Of a DNA stretch of 64,000 nucleotides, positions 24,569-33,484 are shown in pieces. The position numbers and the translations under genes were made by a program. Numbering within the stretch: the first letter of the stretch is position 1; each line of letters begins with the position of its first letter. Source of the stretch: Thermosaccharophagus gerlachensis (GTDB lineage Bacteria; Armatimonadota; Fervidibacteria; Fervidibacterales; Thermosaccharophagaceae); NCBI GenBank assembly GCA_041538025.1, contig JBGOEV010000002.1, forward strand, positions 49,933 through 113,932, read 5' to 3'. The notes below the pieces were generated by a model. That model saw only the letters and a program-made list of their open reading frames with translations. It was not told the origin of the DNA and ran no database searches.

Positions 24569-25363
24569 ATGCGTATACTTTGCGTAGGGGATGTTGTTGG
24601 CAGGGTTGGTAGAAGAACCCTTCATAAGCTTTTGCCGAGGCTGAGGGAGGAATACGCTATTGACTTTGTTATCGCCAACGGTGAGAACGCTTCTGGCGGG
24701 CTTGGTATAACACCACAGGCTGTTGATGAAATGCTCAATGCTGGTGCCGATTGCATCACAACTGGGAATCACATTTGGCGCTACAAAGAGATTATTGAAC
24801 GGCTAACTAAGGACGAGAGAGTCCTGAGACCAGCTAACTACCCTAAGGAAGCGCCGGGGTATGGTTGGGCAATGTTTCGTGTTGCTGACAAGGCTATATG
24901 CGTTGTGTGCATTGTCGGGCTCGTGTTCATGGAGGCACTTGAGTGCCCATTTAGGACGATTGACAGGATATTGGACGAAGTGAGCGCCAAGACGAACATA
25001 ATTGTCGTTGATTTCCATGCTGAAGCAACCTCTGAGAAACAAGCTTTTGCAAGATATGTTGATGGGAGGGTGAGTATTGTCTTTGGGACGCATACACACG
25101 TGATGACAGCCGATGAACGCATACTCCCAAAGGGCACTGCTTACATAACCGATGTGGGTATGACTGGACCTTTAGAGAGCGTTATCGGTGTCAAGCCAGA
25201 GCTAATCATACAAAGGTTTGTGACGAAGTTGCCAGTAAAATTTGAGGTGGCAACTGGTAACGGGGTTTTGTCTTCTGTGCTCGTTGATGTGGATGATGTA
25301 ACTGGTAAGGCAAAATCAATACAGCGTTTGGTTGTCATGGAACCGGAAGGTGAGCAAGTTTAG
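24569..25363 (+). CDS. ymdB: YmdB-type metallophosphoesterase (TIGR00282 family)
   Basis: 264 residues. Metal and phosphate ligands are visible in ILCVGDVVGRVGR, NGENASGGLGIT, TGNHIW, DFHAEATSEK and GTHTHV. B. subtilis YmdB is a phosphodiesterase acting on 2',3'-cyclic nucleotides and affects biofilm and motility decisions; its gene is next to rny there as here. The ATG at 24569 follows GGGGAGAGGC and gives the usual MRILCVGD start; a longer frame from 24524 overlaps the end of rny. Confidence 0.95.
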   Translation: MRILCVGDVVGRVGRRTLHKLLPRLREEYAIDFVIANGENASGGLGITPQAVDEMLNAGADCITTGNHIWRYKEIIERLTKDERVLRPANYPKEAPGYGWAMFRVADKAICVVCIVGLVFMEALECPFRTIDRILDEVSAKTNIIVVDFHAEATSEKQAFARYVDGRVSIVFGTHTHVMTADERILPKGTAYITDVGMTGPLESVIGVKPELIIQRFVTKLPVKFEVATGNGVLSSVLVDVDDVTGKAKSIQRLVVMEPEGEQV

Positions 25364-25468
25364 GGTGGTATGTCATCCTTGCATTGTTTGCTCAAAGAAG
25401 CTAAATTGTGTATTTGAGCGACGCTAAGTGTCGTTGTCTCTTCAGCTGCTATAGCAAGGGGGAGTTAG

Positions 25469-25849
25469 ATGGAAAAGGCACAACAAGGAAGGTGGCATAG
25501 AAAGAATAATTCACGACAGCAAAGAATAACAAAGCACAGGGGCGGATCGGATATGGCTCAACGGGAACACCATAAGCAAGACCGCACAGAAGTTTTAAGG
25601 GTTTCATCAAAGTCAAAACCAAACGCCGTTGCTGGTGCTGTCGCTGGCGTCATCCGTGAGAAGGGTAGAGTGGAAATACAAATCATAGGCGCTGGCGCAC
25701 TCAACCAAGCAATAAAAGCAATCGCGATAGCAAGAGGCTTCTTAGCGCCATCTGGCATTGATATAGTCTGCATACCGTCATTTTGCGATGTAGTAATAGA
25801 TGGACAAGAAAGGACTGCTATTAGGCTTGTAGTTGAAGCACGCACATAG
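25469..25849 (+). CDS. spoVS: Stage V sporulation protein S (SpoVS) family protein
   Basis: 126 residues. The C-terminal 86 are a nearly textbook SpoVS (VLRVSSKSKPNAVAGAVAGV, IIGAGALNQAIKAIAIARG, APSGIDIVCIP), a small Alba-like dimeric protein. The N-terminal about 40 residues are an unusual basic, Gln/Arg-rich extension. The ATG at 25469 follows AAGGGGGAGTTAG; an internal ATG at 25553 would remove most of the extension. SpoVS occurs in non-sporulating bacteria such as Deinococcus-Thermus. The rny-ymdB-spoVS order is conserved in Firmicutes. Confidence 0.93.
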   Translation: MEKAQQGRWHRKNNSRQQRITKHRGGSDMAQREHHKQDRTEVLRVSSKSKPNAVAGAVAGVIREKGRVEIQIIGAGALNQAIKAIAIARGFLAPSGIDIVCIPSFCDVVIDGQERTAIRLVVEART

Positions 25850-25959
25850 CCTGTTGATCCCGAGAACAAAGCATGGGCTTGCAGTAAGAAGGGGTATACT
25901 TTGTGCTGTAGCTCACTTTTGGGCGAGATTAAATCTTGCTTGCAAAGCGCTTCCCAAAG

Positions 25960-26865
25960 ATGCGCCTCCTTATCATTGTCAATTCAATCGTAGCTCAAAC
26001 TCATCCAGAGCAAGTTGAAAAGGCGATAAGGTTACTTCGTAACTCTTGCGTGGAGTCCCGCGTAACTGAAACTGGTAAGCCTGTAGAAGCTACAAAGATA
26101 GCGCTTAGAGCGAGGTATGATGATATTGACCGTGTGGTCGTCATAGGTGGCGATGGGACAATAAACGAAGTTGTGAACGGGCTTGTTGGCTCAAAAATAC
26201 CGATAGCTGTCATACCGCTTGGCACCGGAAACACTTTTGCCACTAACTTTCATATCCCATTGTCTCTCCACGAAGCTTGCGAGGTGGCAGTTGGTAGTAA
26301 CATCATCTCCATAGATGTGGGGTTGCTAAATCATCGTTATTTTGCCTGTGTGGCAGGTATTGGGTTTGATGCACATGTGCTTCATCAACTACAACCAACT
26401 TTCAAACGCAGGTTTGGGAAATGGGCGTATGCTATAGCCTCGTTAAGGCATCTGCTTCGTTACAGACCTTCATTGGTTGAAGTCAGGATAGACGGTTGGG
26501 AGCGTTTTAAAACCGATGCATGGCTTACCGTCATAAGCAATGTCCCAACATATGCTTTGAACTTCAAGTTCACACCGAAAGCGAGCCCATGCGATGGTTA
26601 CATTGATGTATGCATCTTCTTTGCGCGGAGTCGCATTGAAAGGTTGAAGCAAGCTGCCCTTTCACTTTTGGGCTATCATGTGCATCTGAACAGTGTCCTT
26701 TACAGGCGCGCAAAGTGGTTGGAATTGGTGAGCTCTCCGAGAGTCCTTGCGCACGTTGATGGTGAACCGATATGTTTAACCCCTGTAAGTGCTCGTGTGA
26801 TACCGCATTCGTTGAATGTCGTCGTTCCTAAGGATTGGGCTGATACGGCAAAGGTAGTGCAATGA
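25960..26865 (+). CDS. Diacylglycerol kinase-like lipid kinase (YegS/BmrU family)
   Basis: 301 residues with a DAGK catalytic domain: LLIIVNSIV at the start, VVVIGGDGTINEVVNGL for ATP binding and PLGTGNTFATNF. It phosphorylates a membrane lipid such as diacylglycerol, probably for phospholipid recycling. The ATG at 25960 gives the usual family start; a TTG at 25936 is an alternative with a possible GGGCGAG site. It follows spoVS by about 110 bases and is followed by the oxidoreductase. Confidence 0.88.
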   Translation: MRLLIIVNSIVAQTHPEQVEKAIRLLRNSCVESRVTETGKPVEATKIALRARYDDIDRVVVIGGDGTINEVVNGLVGSKIPIAVIPLGTGNTFATNFHIPLSLHEACEVAVGSNIISIDVGLLNHRYFACVAGIGFDAHVLHQLQPTFKRRFGKWAYAIASLRHLLRYRPSLVEVRIDGWERFKTDAWLTVISNVPTYALNFKFTPKASPCDGYIDVCIFFARSRIERLKQAALSLLGYHVHLNSVLYRRAKWLELVSSPRVLAHVDGEPICLTPVSARVIPHSLNVVVPKDWADTAKVVQ

Positions 26866-26903
26866 TGCATCCTTGATACCAAGCTAAGTGGAGGTGAAGA
26901 GGT

Positions 26904-28160
26904 ATGGAGCGTGTTAGGGTAGCCGTTATAGGTGCAGGTGGAATATTTCGTGGCGCACATCTTCCAGCGTATCCGCAAATACCGGAAGCGAAGTTGGTAG
27001 CGCTCTGCGATATCAGCGAAGCAAGTTTGATGGAGTCGCTCAAGGCAGTTAAGCATGTGTATGAGAAACAAGCGAGCCACCTTAGGGAATCTGGTAGGGG
27101 TGAGTTAGCCGAGGAGCTCCTCAAGGATGTTGAAGAATTGAAGTTGTATCGTGATTACGAGCAGATGTTGAAAGAGGTCAAGCCAGATGTAGTTGATATT
27201 TGCACGATGCCAAATGCGCATGCGCCAGCTGCCATTGCATCGCTGAGGTCTGGGGCACATGTTATGTGTGAGAAGCCGATGTGCAGGACATGGCTTGAAT
27301 GCATGGATGTTGTTGAAGCAGTTGAAGAGACTGGGCGTTTCTACCAGCACAATGAAAACTGGATTTACGACCCTCTATATCACACATTGCGCAGGCTAAT
27401 CCAACGTGGTGTATTTGGTGAACTGCAATTCATCTCTTTGAGTTGCTCACACCAAGGTCCAGAGAATAGGTCTTCATTTTGGGATCCGATGGTAAGTGGG
27501 GGTGGCTCGCTTGTTGATATGGCTGTGCATGCTATTACGACAGCATGGTTCTTGGCTGGGTTTGATATGAAGCCAACATGGGTGAAAGCTGCAGAACCAT
27601 ACGGCATATGCATAAAGGTGAAGGAACGCATCATTGCCAATATGCCAAGCGAGATTGAAGTTGAAGACGATGCACATTTGCTTGTGCATTTTGAGGATGT
27701 GAACTTAGGAAGGTGGACTGACGCTCATGTTGAAGGTTCTTGGAGCGGGAAGGACGCTATTGATGGATTGTTTGTCGGGACACAGGCAATAGCTCGTCCT
27801 AAGTTCACGGATGGGAAAATGCAAATAGAGATCACGGACCCGTTTGGCTATTCAACGGGTGTTGATGTGAGCGGTCCTAATTGGACTCATTGGCCATCAA
27901 GTTTCTATGGTGAGATAAGGACGATGATTGAGTGTGTGCTCCAAAACCGAAAACCGATATGCGACCACATTGTGGGCGCGGAAACGCAGGCTATTACCGG
28001 GGCAGCATACCTTTCACAGCTTGAGGGTATGAGGAAGGTAACGCTTGATGAATACAAAGATTGGGCAAACGCCATAAAGAAGAAGGCAAAGAAAAACGCA
28101 AGCGAGGTGTTGATCAGAGAACAGCTTAAGGCGCTCAGGCATTGGCGCAAGGGCAGGTGA
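26904..28160 (+). CDS. Gfo/Idh/MocA family NAD(P)-dependent oxidoreductase
   Basis: 418 residues. Rossmann domain at the N-terminus (VAVIGAGGIFRGAHLPAY), the family's CEKPM motif (conserved Lys), and a C-terminal alpha/beta domain with GGGSLVDMAVHAI carrying the catalytic Asp/His pair. Longer than the usual 340-380, with inserts around 50-75 and 225-255. Substrate is a sugar, inositol or sugar acid by family; not determinable here. Start follows GTGGAGGTGAAGAGGT. Two such enzymes occur in the window (see 40265). Confidence 0.88.
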   Translation: MERVRVAVIGAGGIFRGAHLPAYPQIPEAKLVALCDISEASLMESLKAVKHVYEKQASHLRESGRGELAEELLKDVEELKLYRDYEQMLKEVKPDVVDICTMPNAHAPAAIASLRSGAHVMCEKPMCRTWLECMDVVEAVEETGRFYQHNENWIYDPLYHTLRRLIQRGVFGELQFISLSCSHQGPENRSSFWDPMVSGGGSLVDMAVHAITTAWFLAGFDMKPTWVKAAEPYGICIKVKERIIANMPSEIEVEDDAHLLVHFEDVNLGRWTDAHVEGSWSGKDAIDGLFVGTQAIARPKFTDGKMQIEITDPFGYSTGVDVSGPNWTHWPSSFYGEIRTMIECVLQNRKPICDHIVGAETQAITGAAYLSQLEGMRKVTLDEYKDWANAIKKKAKKNASEVLIREQLKALRHWRKGR

Positions 28161-28172
28161 ACTTTTCTGAGG

Positions 28173-29384
28173 ATGAGCTTTTTGAAGGAGGCAAATGAAG
28201 CAGTCATATTGTGTGCTGGTAAATCAACTCGCACATACCCGTTAACGCTGCGCAAGCCGAAGCCGATGCTTAAAGTGGCTGGGAAAAGAGTAATTGAGTA
28301 TTTGTTGAGCCAATTGAGAGGTCTTGTAAGTAGGGCAGTGATAGTGATCGGGTTCGAGGGACGGCAAATTGTGGAGGCGCTCGGTAAACGGTTTTTTGAT
28401 GTGGAGCTAACATATGTTGAACAAGCGGAACAGAAGGGAACTGGTGATGCTCTCCTATGTGCCGAAAAACATGTTGGGGAACGATTCATCTTACTCAACG
28501 GGGATGACCTGCTTAAGCGTCATGCTATAAGAGCGCTTAAGGGACATGAGATATGCGTGCTTGCAGCACCGCATGAGCAACCGTGGCGGTTTGGTGTGCT
28601 GTCCGTTGATGGCGAATTCGTTAATGCGATAATAGAGAAGCCGAAGGACGCGCCTCCAAAAAGCCTCGTCAGCACGGGTGCATATGCCTTAACACGAATC
28701 GTCTTTGAATTGCTCAGGGAGATAGAGGCAAGCGAGACGCAAGAGCTTATGTTTACCCAAGTTGTTCCAAAGCTTTCCTCGCTTGGTCTGCGATACGAAG
28801 TAACAGAAGATGGATGGATGCCGATAACATACCCTTGGGATATCCTGCGCTGTGCTAAGTGGCTAATGGATGAATTGAGGGAGCAATGCATAAGTGGTTG
28901 GCTTGGCAAAGGTGTGAAGGTTTTTGGTGCTGTAGAAAGTGGTTGTGATTGCATTATTGGTGATGGGGTGATCATCGTTGGACCTTCTGTGCTCGGTAGC
29001 TATGTGACTGTAGGCGAGCGCTCAAAGCTAATGCGCTGTGCTGTAGGTGACAATGTTAGCATAGGGCAAAATTGCGAGCTTGAAGAATGTGTCATAGGCG
29101 ACGGTGTAAGAATAGGAAACAATGTCAGAATGAAAAGATCCGTCGTCGGTGATAGAGCAGTTATTGGTGATGGTGTCCTGACGCATACTCGCCAATGCCG
29201 TAGTGGGAATGTGCTTTCATTCGTGAGGGGCGAGTGGATTGATACTGGGTTTGATGAGCTTGGCGCCTTCATTGGCGATGACGCGGTAATCGAAGATGGA
29301 TGCAAGTTAATGGCGGGTGTCAAAGTGTGGGCTAATGTTGTGATACCTTCAAACAGCGTTGTTGATGCTGATGCAATTGAATAG
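28173..29384 (+). CDS. Sugar-phosphate nucleotidyltransferase with left-handed beta-helix (GlmU-like)
   Basis: 403 residues. The N-terminal nucleotidyltransferase domain (1-230) has AVILCAGKSTRTYPLT with the uridylyl/thymidylyl transfer loop, KPKPMLKVAGK and LLNGDDLL. The C-terminal part (about 245-400) is built of hexapeptide repeats (IGDGVIIVGPSVLGSYVTVG). Resembles archaeal bifunctional GlmU/sugar-1-phosphate nucleotidyltransferases that make UDP-GlcNAc or NDP-hexoses for cell-surface glycans; which sugar is uncertain. Starts 12 bases after the oxidoreductase. The ribosome site is weak at 28173; a TTG at 28182 is possible. Confidence 0.85.
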   Translation: MSFLKEANEAVILCAGKSTRTYPLTLRKPKPMLKVAGKRVIEYLLSQLRGLVSRAVIVIGFEGRQIVEALGKRFFDVELTYVEQAEQKGTGDALLCAEKHVGERFILLNGDDLLKRHAIRALKGHEICVLAAPHEQPWRFGVLSVDGEFVNAIIEKPKDAPPKSLVSTGAYALTRIVFELLREIEASETQELMFTQVVPKLSSLGLRYEVTEDGWMPITYPWDILRCAKWLMDELREQCISGWLGKGVKVFGAVESGCDCIIGDGVIIVGPSVLGSYVTVGERSKLMRCAVGDNVSIGQNCELEECVIGDGVRIGNNVRMKRSVVGDRAVIGDGVLTHTRQCRSGNVLSFVRGEWIDTGFDELGAFIGDDAVIEDGCKLMAGVKVWANVVIPSNSVVDADAIE

Positions 29385-29407
29385 CAAAACAAAGGTGTTG
29401 TTATTAA

Positions 29408-30187
29408 ATGGTTGACAGCCATGCCCACTTGAATCATCCGGCAATTCGCGGTGACCTTGAAGCAGTCTTGGAAAGGGCAACAGAACGTGGAGTGCAAGCG
29501 ATCATAAATGTTGGTTATGATTTGAGCTCAAGCGAAGTTGCGGTTGAGCAAGCTGTGAGATTTAAGGGCTTTGTTTGGGCATCCGTTGGTATACACCCGC
29601 ACAATGCAACCTCGCTTACAAAGGAGGCGCTGGCAAGATTAAAAGAACTTGCATTAAATGATGTTGTAGTAGCAGTGGGCGAAACGGGTCTTGATTTCTA
29701 CCGCAACCTCTCACCCAAGCATGAGCAATTCAAAGCATTTGAAGCACAACTTGAGCTCGCATGTGAAGTGAAAAAACCAGTGATAATACATATGCGCAAC
29801 TCTGCATCAGAAGTGCTCAATGTAGTGAGCAATTACAAAGGTTTGCTCAAAGGGCTTGTTGCTCACTGCTTCAGCGGTGATGAGGCTATAGCAACAGAGT
29901 TTGTTGAGCTTGGTTTTCACATTGGTGTGGCAGGCAATATAACTTTTAAGAGTTCAGGCGAGCTACAAAAGGTAATTCGCTCCATACCGCTTGATAGATT
30001 ACTCGCAGAAACTGATTCACCCTACCTTGCGCCGGTTCCTCATAGGGGTAAGAGGAATGAGCCAGCATATTTGATGCATGTAGTTGAATCCATTGCAACT
30101 GCGTTGGGAATGCCGACAAAAGATATCGCTGATGTAACCGCACGAAACGCTGTTTTGCTCTTTAACCTCCGAGCATCAAAACGATGA
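29408..30187 (+). CDS. tatD: TatD family metal-dependent deoxyribonuclease
   Basis: 259 residues. All TatD metal ligands are visible: DSHAHLNH, GETGLDFYR, VIIHMRN, AHCFSGD and ETDSPYLAP. TatD proteins are 3'-5' exonucleases acting on DNA and RNA, in repair and turnover; some also act on D-amino-acyl bonds. Lies 23 bases after the nucleotidyltransferase, convergent with the TPR gene. Confidence 0.93.
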   Translation: MVDSHAHLNHPAIRGDLEAVLERATERGVQAIINVGYDLSSSEVAVEQAVRFKGFVWASVGIHPHNATSLTKEALARLKELALNDVVVAVGETGLDFYRNLSPKHEQFKAFEAQLELACEVKKPVIIHMRNSASEVLNVVSNYKGLLKGLVAHCFSGDEAIATEFVELGFHIGVAGNITFKSSGELQKVIRSIPLDRLLAETDSPYLAPVPHRGKRNEPAYLMHVVESIATALGMPTKDIADVTARNAVLLFNLRASKR

Positions 30188-30219
30188 CGGGAGTGAATGA
30201 GCTAATTTATCAACGGAGC

Positions 30220-31428
30220 TCAAGCTGGTGTGATGCCTTTTTCCTTTGGTATCATGGTTGGGTCAAGGTTTTTGAGCATCTCTAAAGATGCTTCACTGAG
30301 GTAAAAACCTCTTTCGCTGAGCGCCTTTATTGGGTCCCTGAGGAGCTTTGTCCTGAAGACGGGGTCTTCAGCGCTCAACATGAAGACCTGTTGTAGCTGA
30401 ATTTCATCAAGCTGTTGTATAGCAGCCCTCGCAGGCTCTGAAAGAATCCCGTTTGGCTCTAATGCTATGACGCGTTGATACTCGTGCATCGCTTTTGCGT
30501 ATGCTCCCTTTTGATGATACAGTGTGGCTAACTTAAACCTTGTAAACACATCAGTTGGAGCTATATGAGCTAATCGCACGAGCACCTGTATTGCCTCATC
30601 CAATTCGCCAAGCTGAAGGTATGCGAAGGCGAGTATGTCGAGAAGCAATGGGTCGTTTTTATTTTTCTTCAAAGCCTCCTTACAGTGCTCCACGACCTTA
30701 GCGTAGTTTCCGATATCCATGTAAAGTTCAGCGAGGGCAATCCTTATGTTTGGGTCGTCTGATTCTTTTAGAACCTCCTCCATTAAACTGATGGCTTTCT
30801 TTGTTTCACCAAGGATGCGGAATAGCTCGGAAGCTTTCACCTTGAGCTGTAAGTCTTGCACAGCGCTTGATAACGCTGTCAGGAGTGCATTGAGGGCACC
30901 GTTTATATCACCCATCTCTTTCAAGCTCTCCGCAAGAAGCACGTGAGCATCAATGAGTTTGCTATCAAGCGAGATCGCTCTCAAGGAACAATCCTTCGCC
31001 AGCTTATATGCACCTATTTCAAATGCCATCTTGGCGAGCTGAAGTAGCATTGCAGCATTATCCTTATAGCCATTTTTTGCTCGCTTTATCTCCTTGACAG
31101 CCTCATCATAACGCTTCAGACCGATCAAAGCCTGTGCTCTTAAATAACTGCACATCGGGTTTCGTGGGAAGTTCTTGCAGGCGTCATTAGTGTAGGTGAG
31201 TGCTTCCTCGTAACGCTGGAGGGCGTTTAATGCATAGGCAATGTTCATGAGCAAGCTAAACTGTAGTTTCTTAAGCTCCTTCTTTTCCCTCGCAGTGCAT
31301 AGGCAATGCTTTATCACCTCACGGGCATTGATAAGCTCTTCGAGAGCGCTTTCATGCTCACCTTTTGAAATGAGCTCGGCAGCCCTTTTAAGTTTCTCTT
31401 CAACTATCTTGACTGCTTCTCCGCTCAT
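30220..31428 (-). CDS. Tetratricopeptide-repeat protein, cytoplasmic
   Basis: 402 residues made of TPR helices from about 10 to 350 (for example KKNKNDPLLLDILAFAYLQL, VALEPNGILSEPA), without a signal peptide. The last about 40 residues (VFRTKLLRDPIKALSERGFY, LSEASLEMLKNLDP) look like a small helical domain of the nitrile-hydratase-alpha / Nif11-leader type. A scaffold or adaptor is likely. It sits 51 bases downstream of ftsH and may be co-transcribed with it. Confidence 0.75.
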   Translation of the reverse strand: MSGEAVKIVEEKLKRAAELISKGEHESALEELINAREVIKHCLCTAREKKELKKLQFSLLMNIAYALNALQRYEEALTYTNDACKNFPRNPMCSYLRAQALIGLKRYDEAVKEIKRAKNGYKDNAAMLLQLAKMAFEIGAYKLAKDCSLRAISLDSKLIDAHVLLAESLKEMGDINGALNALLTALSSAVQDLQLKVKASELFRILGETKKAISLMEEVLKESDDPNIRIALAELYMDIGNYAKVVEHCKEALKKNKNDPLLLDILAFAYLQLGELDEAIQVLVRLAHIAPTDVFTRFKLATLYHQKGAYAKAMHEYQRVIALEPNGILSEPARAAIQQLDEIQLQQVFMLSAEDPVFRTKLLRDPIKALSERGFYLSEASLEMLKNLDPTMIPKEKGITPA

Positions 31429-31479
31429 GGCTTAGAGATATTTCACCTCGGTTCCCAGAGTTCATTTAGATTGTGCTCT

Positions 31480-33369
31480 TTAACTAATGTTGTTTTCGGC
31501 TCCATCACCTTTCCCATCTATTGTAGCATCGGTTGTCACACTCGCTGTTTGAACCTCGCTTGTTGTCTTCCCTCTCATTTCAGCGATGATTTGATCAATC
31601 TCGTCTCCCGAAAGGCTTTCCTTTTCCATCAAGCGCTCTACTATGCGTTCAAGTATGTCTTTGTTTTGCTCAACCAACCTTTTGGCTCTCTCGTAACACT
31701 CAGTTATGATGGCTTTCACTTCCCTGTCTATCTCGTTAGCCATTGCCTCGCTATAGTTCCTGTCCTCAACCAAGTCCCTGCCCAAAAATATTGGACCTGT
31801 TCTCCTTCCCAGTGTCATTGGTCCGAGACTTGACATGCCAAACTCGCAAACCATCCTTCGCGCCATTTCGGAAGCTTGTTCAAGGTCGCTTTGAGCACCT
31901 GTTGTTACTTCACCAAATATGATTTCCTCTACGACCCTCCCAGCAAGTAGCCCAGTTATCTGGTCAAGCAGTTCGCTCTTTGTCCAAAGGTGTTTATCCT
32001 CCCATGGGAATTGCAATGTGTATCCGAGCGCCATACCACGCGGTATCACTGTCACTTTGCGCACCTGCTGACCATGTGGTAGCAACTTTGATACGAGAGC
32101 ATGCCCAGCTTCATGATACGCAAGTATGCGCTTTTCGTTATCGCTGAGGCGTTTGCTTTTTCTCTCTGGACCTGCTGCCACTTTCTCGAGCGCTTCTTCA
32201 AATTCAGCCATGCTAATCTTCTCTTTGTTTCTCCTTGCAGCCAATATAGCTGCCTCATTAACCATGTTCGCCAAATCAGCACCAGAGAAGCCGGGCGTCA
32301 TCTTTGCCAGAACATCAAGGTCAACATCACTGTCAAGTGGTTTACCCCTCACATGGACCTTTAGGATTTGCTTCCTTGCTTCAGCGTCTGGGTAGTCAAC
32401 GACTATGCGCCTGTCAAACCTCCCCGGGCGTAAGAGCGCAGGGTCAAGCACATCTGGTCTGTTAGTTGCAGCCATCAGCACAATACCAGTGTTAGGATCA
32501 AAACCATCCATCTCTACGAGCAGTTGGTTGAGTGTTTGTTCCCTCTCATCATGTCCCCCGCCTAATCCAGCGAACCTGAGTCTACCAACAGCATCAAGTT
32601 CATCAATGAAGATGATGCATGGCTTTAGTGCTTTCGCCTGCTCAAAGAGGTCTCTAACCCTTGCTGCACCTACTCCGACAAACATCTCAACGAACTCAGA
32701 GCCACTGGCATGTATGAACGGCACATCAGCTTCACCAGCTACAGCCCTTGCAAGGAGTGTCTTACCACACCCAGGTGGTCCAAGGAGCAATATTCCCTTA
32801 GGCATGTTTGCGCCCAAGGCTTGAAACCTTTGCGGGTTCTTGAGGAACTCTATTACCTCACGCAGTTCCTCTTTAGCTTCATCGCATCCTGCAACATCTT
32901 CAAATGTGACCCTCTTCTGACCCTTGACATACCTCTTTGCCCTGCTACGTGCAAACGAAAGTGCTTGACTGCTTGAATATGTCATCTGGCGCAGTAGGAA
33001 GCTAATGATGCCAAACATGAAGAGCATTAATACGATAAACATCAGGATGTTGCCAGCGCTCTCCCAAGAAGGGCGTGGCTTAAAGCGCACGTTCACTTTG
33101 TGTTCATTAAGGAAGCTCAAAAGTTCATTGAGCGCTTGTTCGGGAGGGAGCTGGACCTTAAAGTTTTTATTCACCTTCTTGAAAGTCCCAATCGCCCTAT
33201 CACCTGTTATCGTTACTTCTGCGACATTCCCTGCTGCCACTTCGTTTCGGAAATCGCTATAAGATAGCTCAATCGTTTGGAAGCCAGGCAAACGACCGAC
33301 TTGTGCAAGGAAGCTCAGACCAACCGCTATTAAGACCATTAGCAAAAGAATTCTAACCATGCGTCCCAT
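31480..33369 (-). CDS. ftsH: ATP-dependent zinc metalloprotease FtsH
   Basis: 629 residues. Two membrane helices (5-22 and about 107-127) flank a short periplasmic domain. The AAA+ domain has Walker A GPPGCGKT (197-204), Walker B IIFIDELDA and the second region of homology (NRPDVLDPALLRPGRFDRR). The protease zinc site is HEAGH (419-423). Membrane-bound protease for quality control of membrane and cytoplasmic proteins. tilS lies just upstream, an order common in bacteria. Confidence 0.98.
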   Translation of the reverse strand: MGRMVRILLLMVLIAVGLSFLAQVGRLPGFQTIELSYSDFRNEVAAGNVAEVTITGDRAIGTFKKVNKNFKVQLPPEQALNELLSFLNEHKVNVRFKPRPSWESAGNILMFIVLMLFMFGIISFLLRQMTYSSSQALSFARSRAKRYVKGQKRVTFEDVAGCDEAKEELREVIEFLKNPQRFQALGANMPKGILLLGPPGCGKTLLARAVAGEADVPFIHASGSEFVEMFVGVGAARVRDLFEQAKALKPCIIFIDELDAVGRLRFAGLGGGHDEREQTLNQLLVEMDGFDPNTGIVLMAATNRPDVLDPALLRPGRFDRRIVVDYPDAEARKQILKVHVRGKPLDSDVDLDVLAKMTPGFSGADLANMVNEAAILAARRNKEKISMAEFEEALEKVAAGPERKSKRLSDNEKRILAYHEAGHALVSKLLPHGQQVRKVTVIPRGMALGYTLQFPWEDKHLWTKSELLDQITGLLAGRVVEEIIFGEVTTGAQSDLEQASEMARRMVCEFGMSSLGPMTLGRRTGPIFLGRDLVEDRNYSEAMANEIDREVKAIITECYERAKRLVEQNKDILERIVERLMEKESLSGDEIDQIIAEMRGKTTSEVQTASVTTDATIDGKGDGAENNIS

Positions 33370-33484
33370 ATCTTTTTCTCACCTACAGAATAATTTTTCG
33401 GTGGCACTTACAACCACCCTGCAAGGTCTCATCCCATTATCCAAGTATACCACCAGCCAAGGCACTATCTTTTTAGATGCTTCT

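Noticed and set aside
25410..25445. Possible terminator or promoter upstream of spoVS (GCGAC/GTCGT stem, TATAGC).
   Set aside because: Stem is 5 bp with no T-run, and the box spacing does not fit a sigma-70 promoter.
26868..26882. GCATCCTTGATACCA, also found at 49275-49289 in the inverted repeat behind icd.
   Set aside because: By rough estimate, 15-base matches between two places in 64 kb are expected once or twice by chance; flanks do not match, and this site is not part of a stem.
33400..33425. GGTGG/CCACC stem between ftsH and tilS as a possible terminator.
   Set aside because: Only 5 bp, followed on the relevant strand by A-rich rather than T-rich sequence; tilS and ftsH are more likely co-transcribed.
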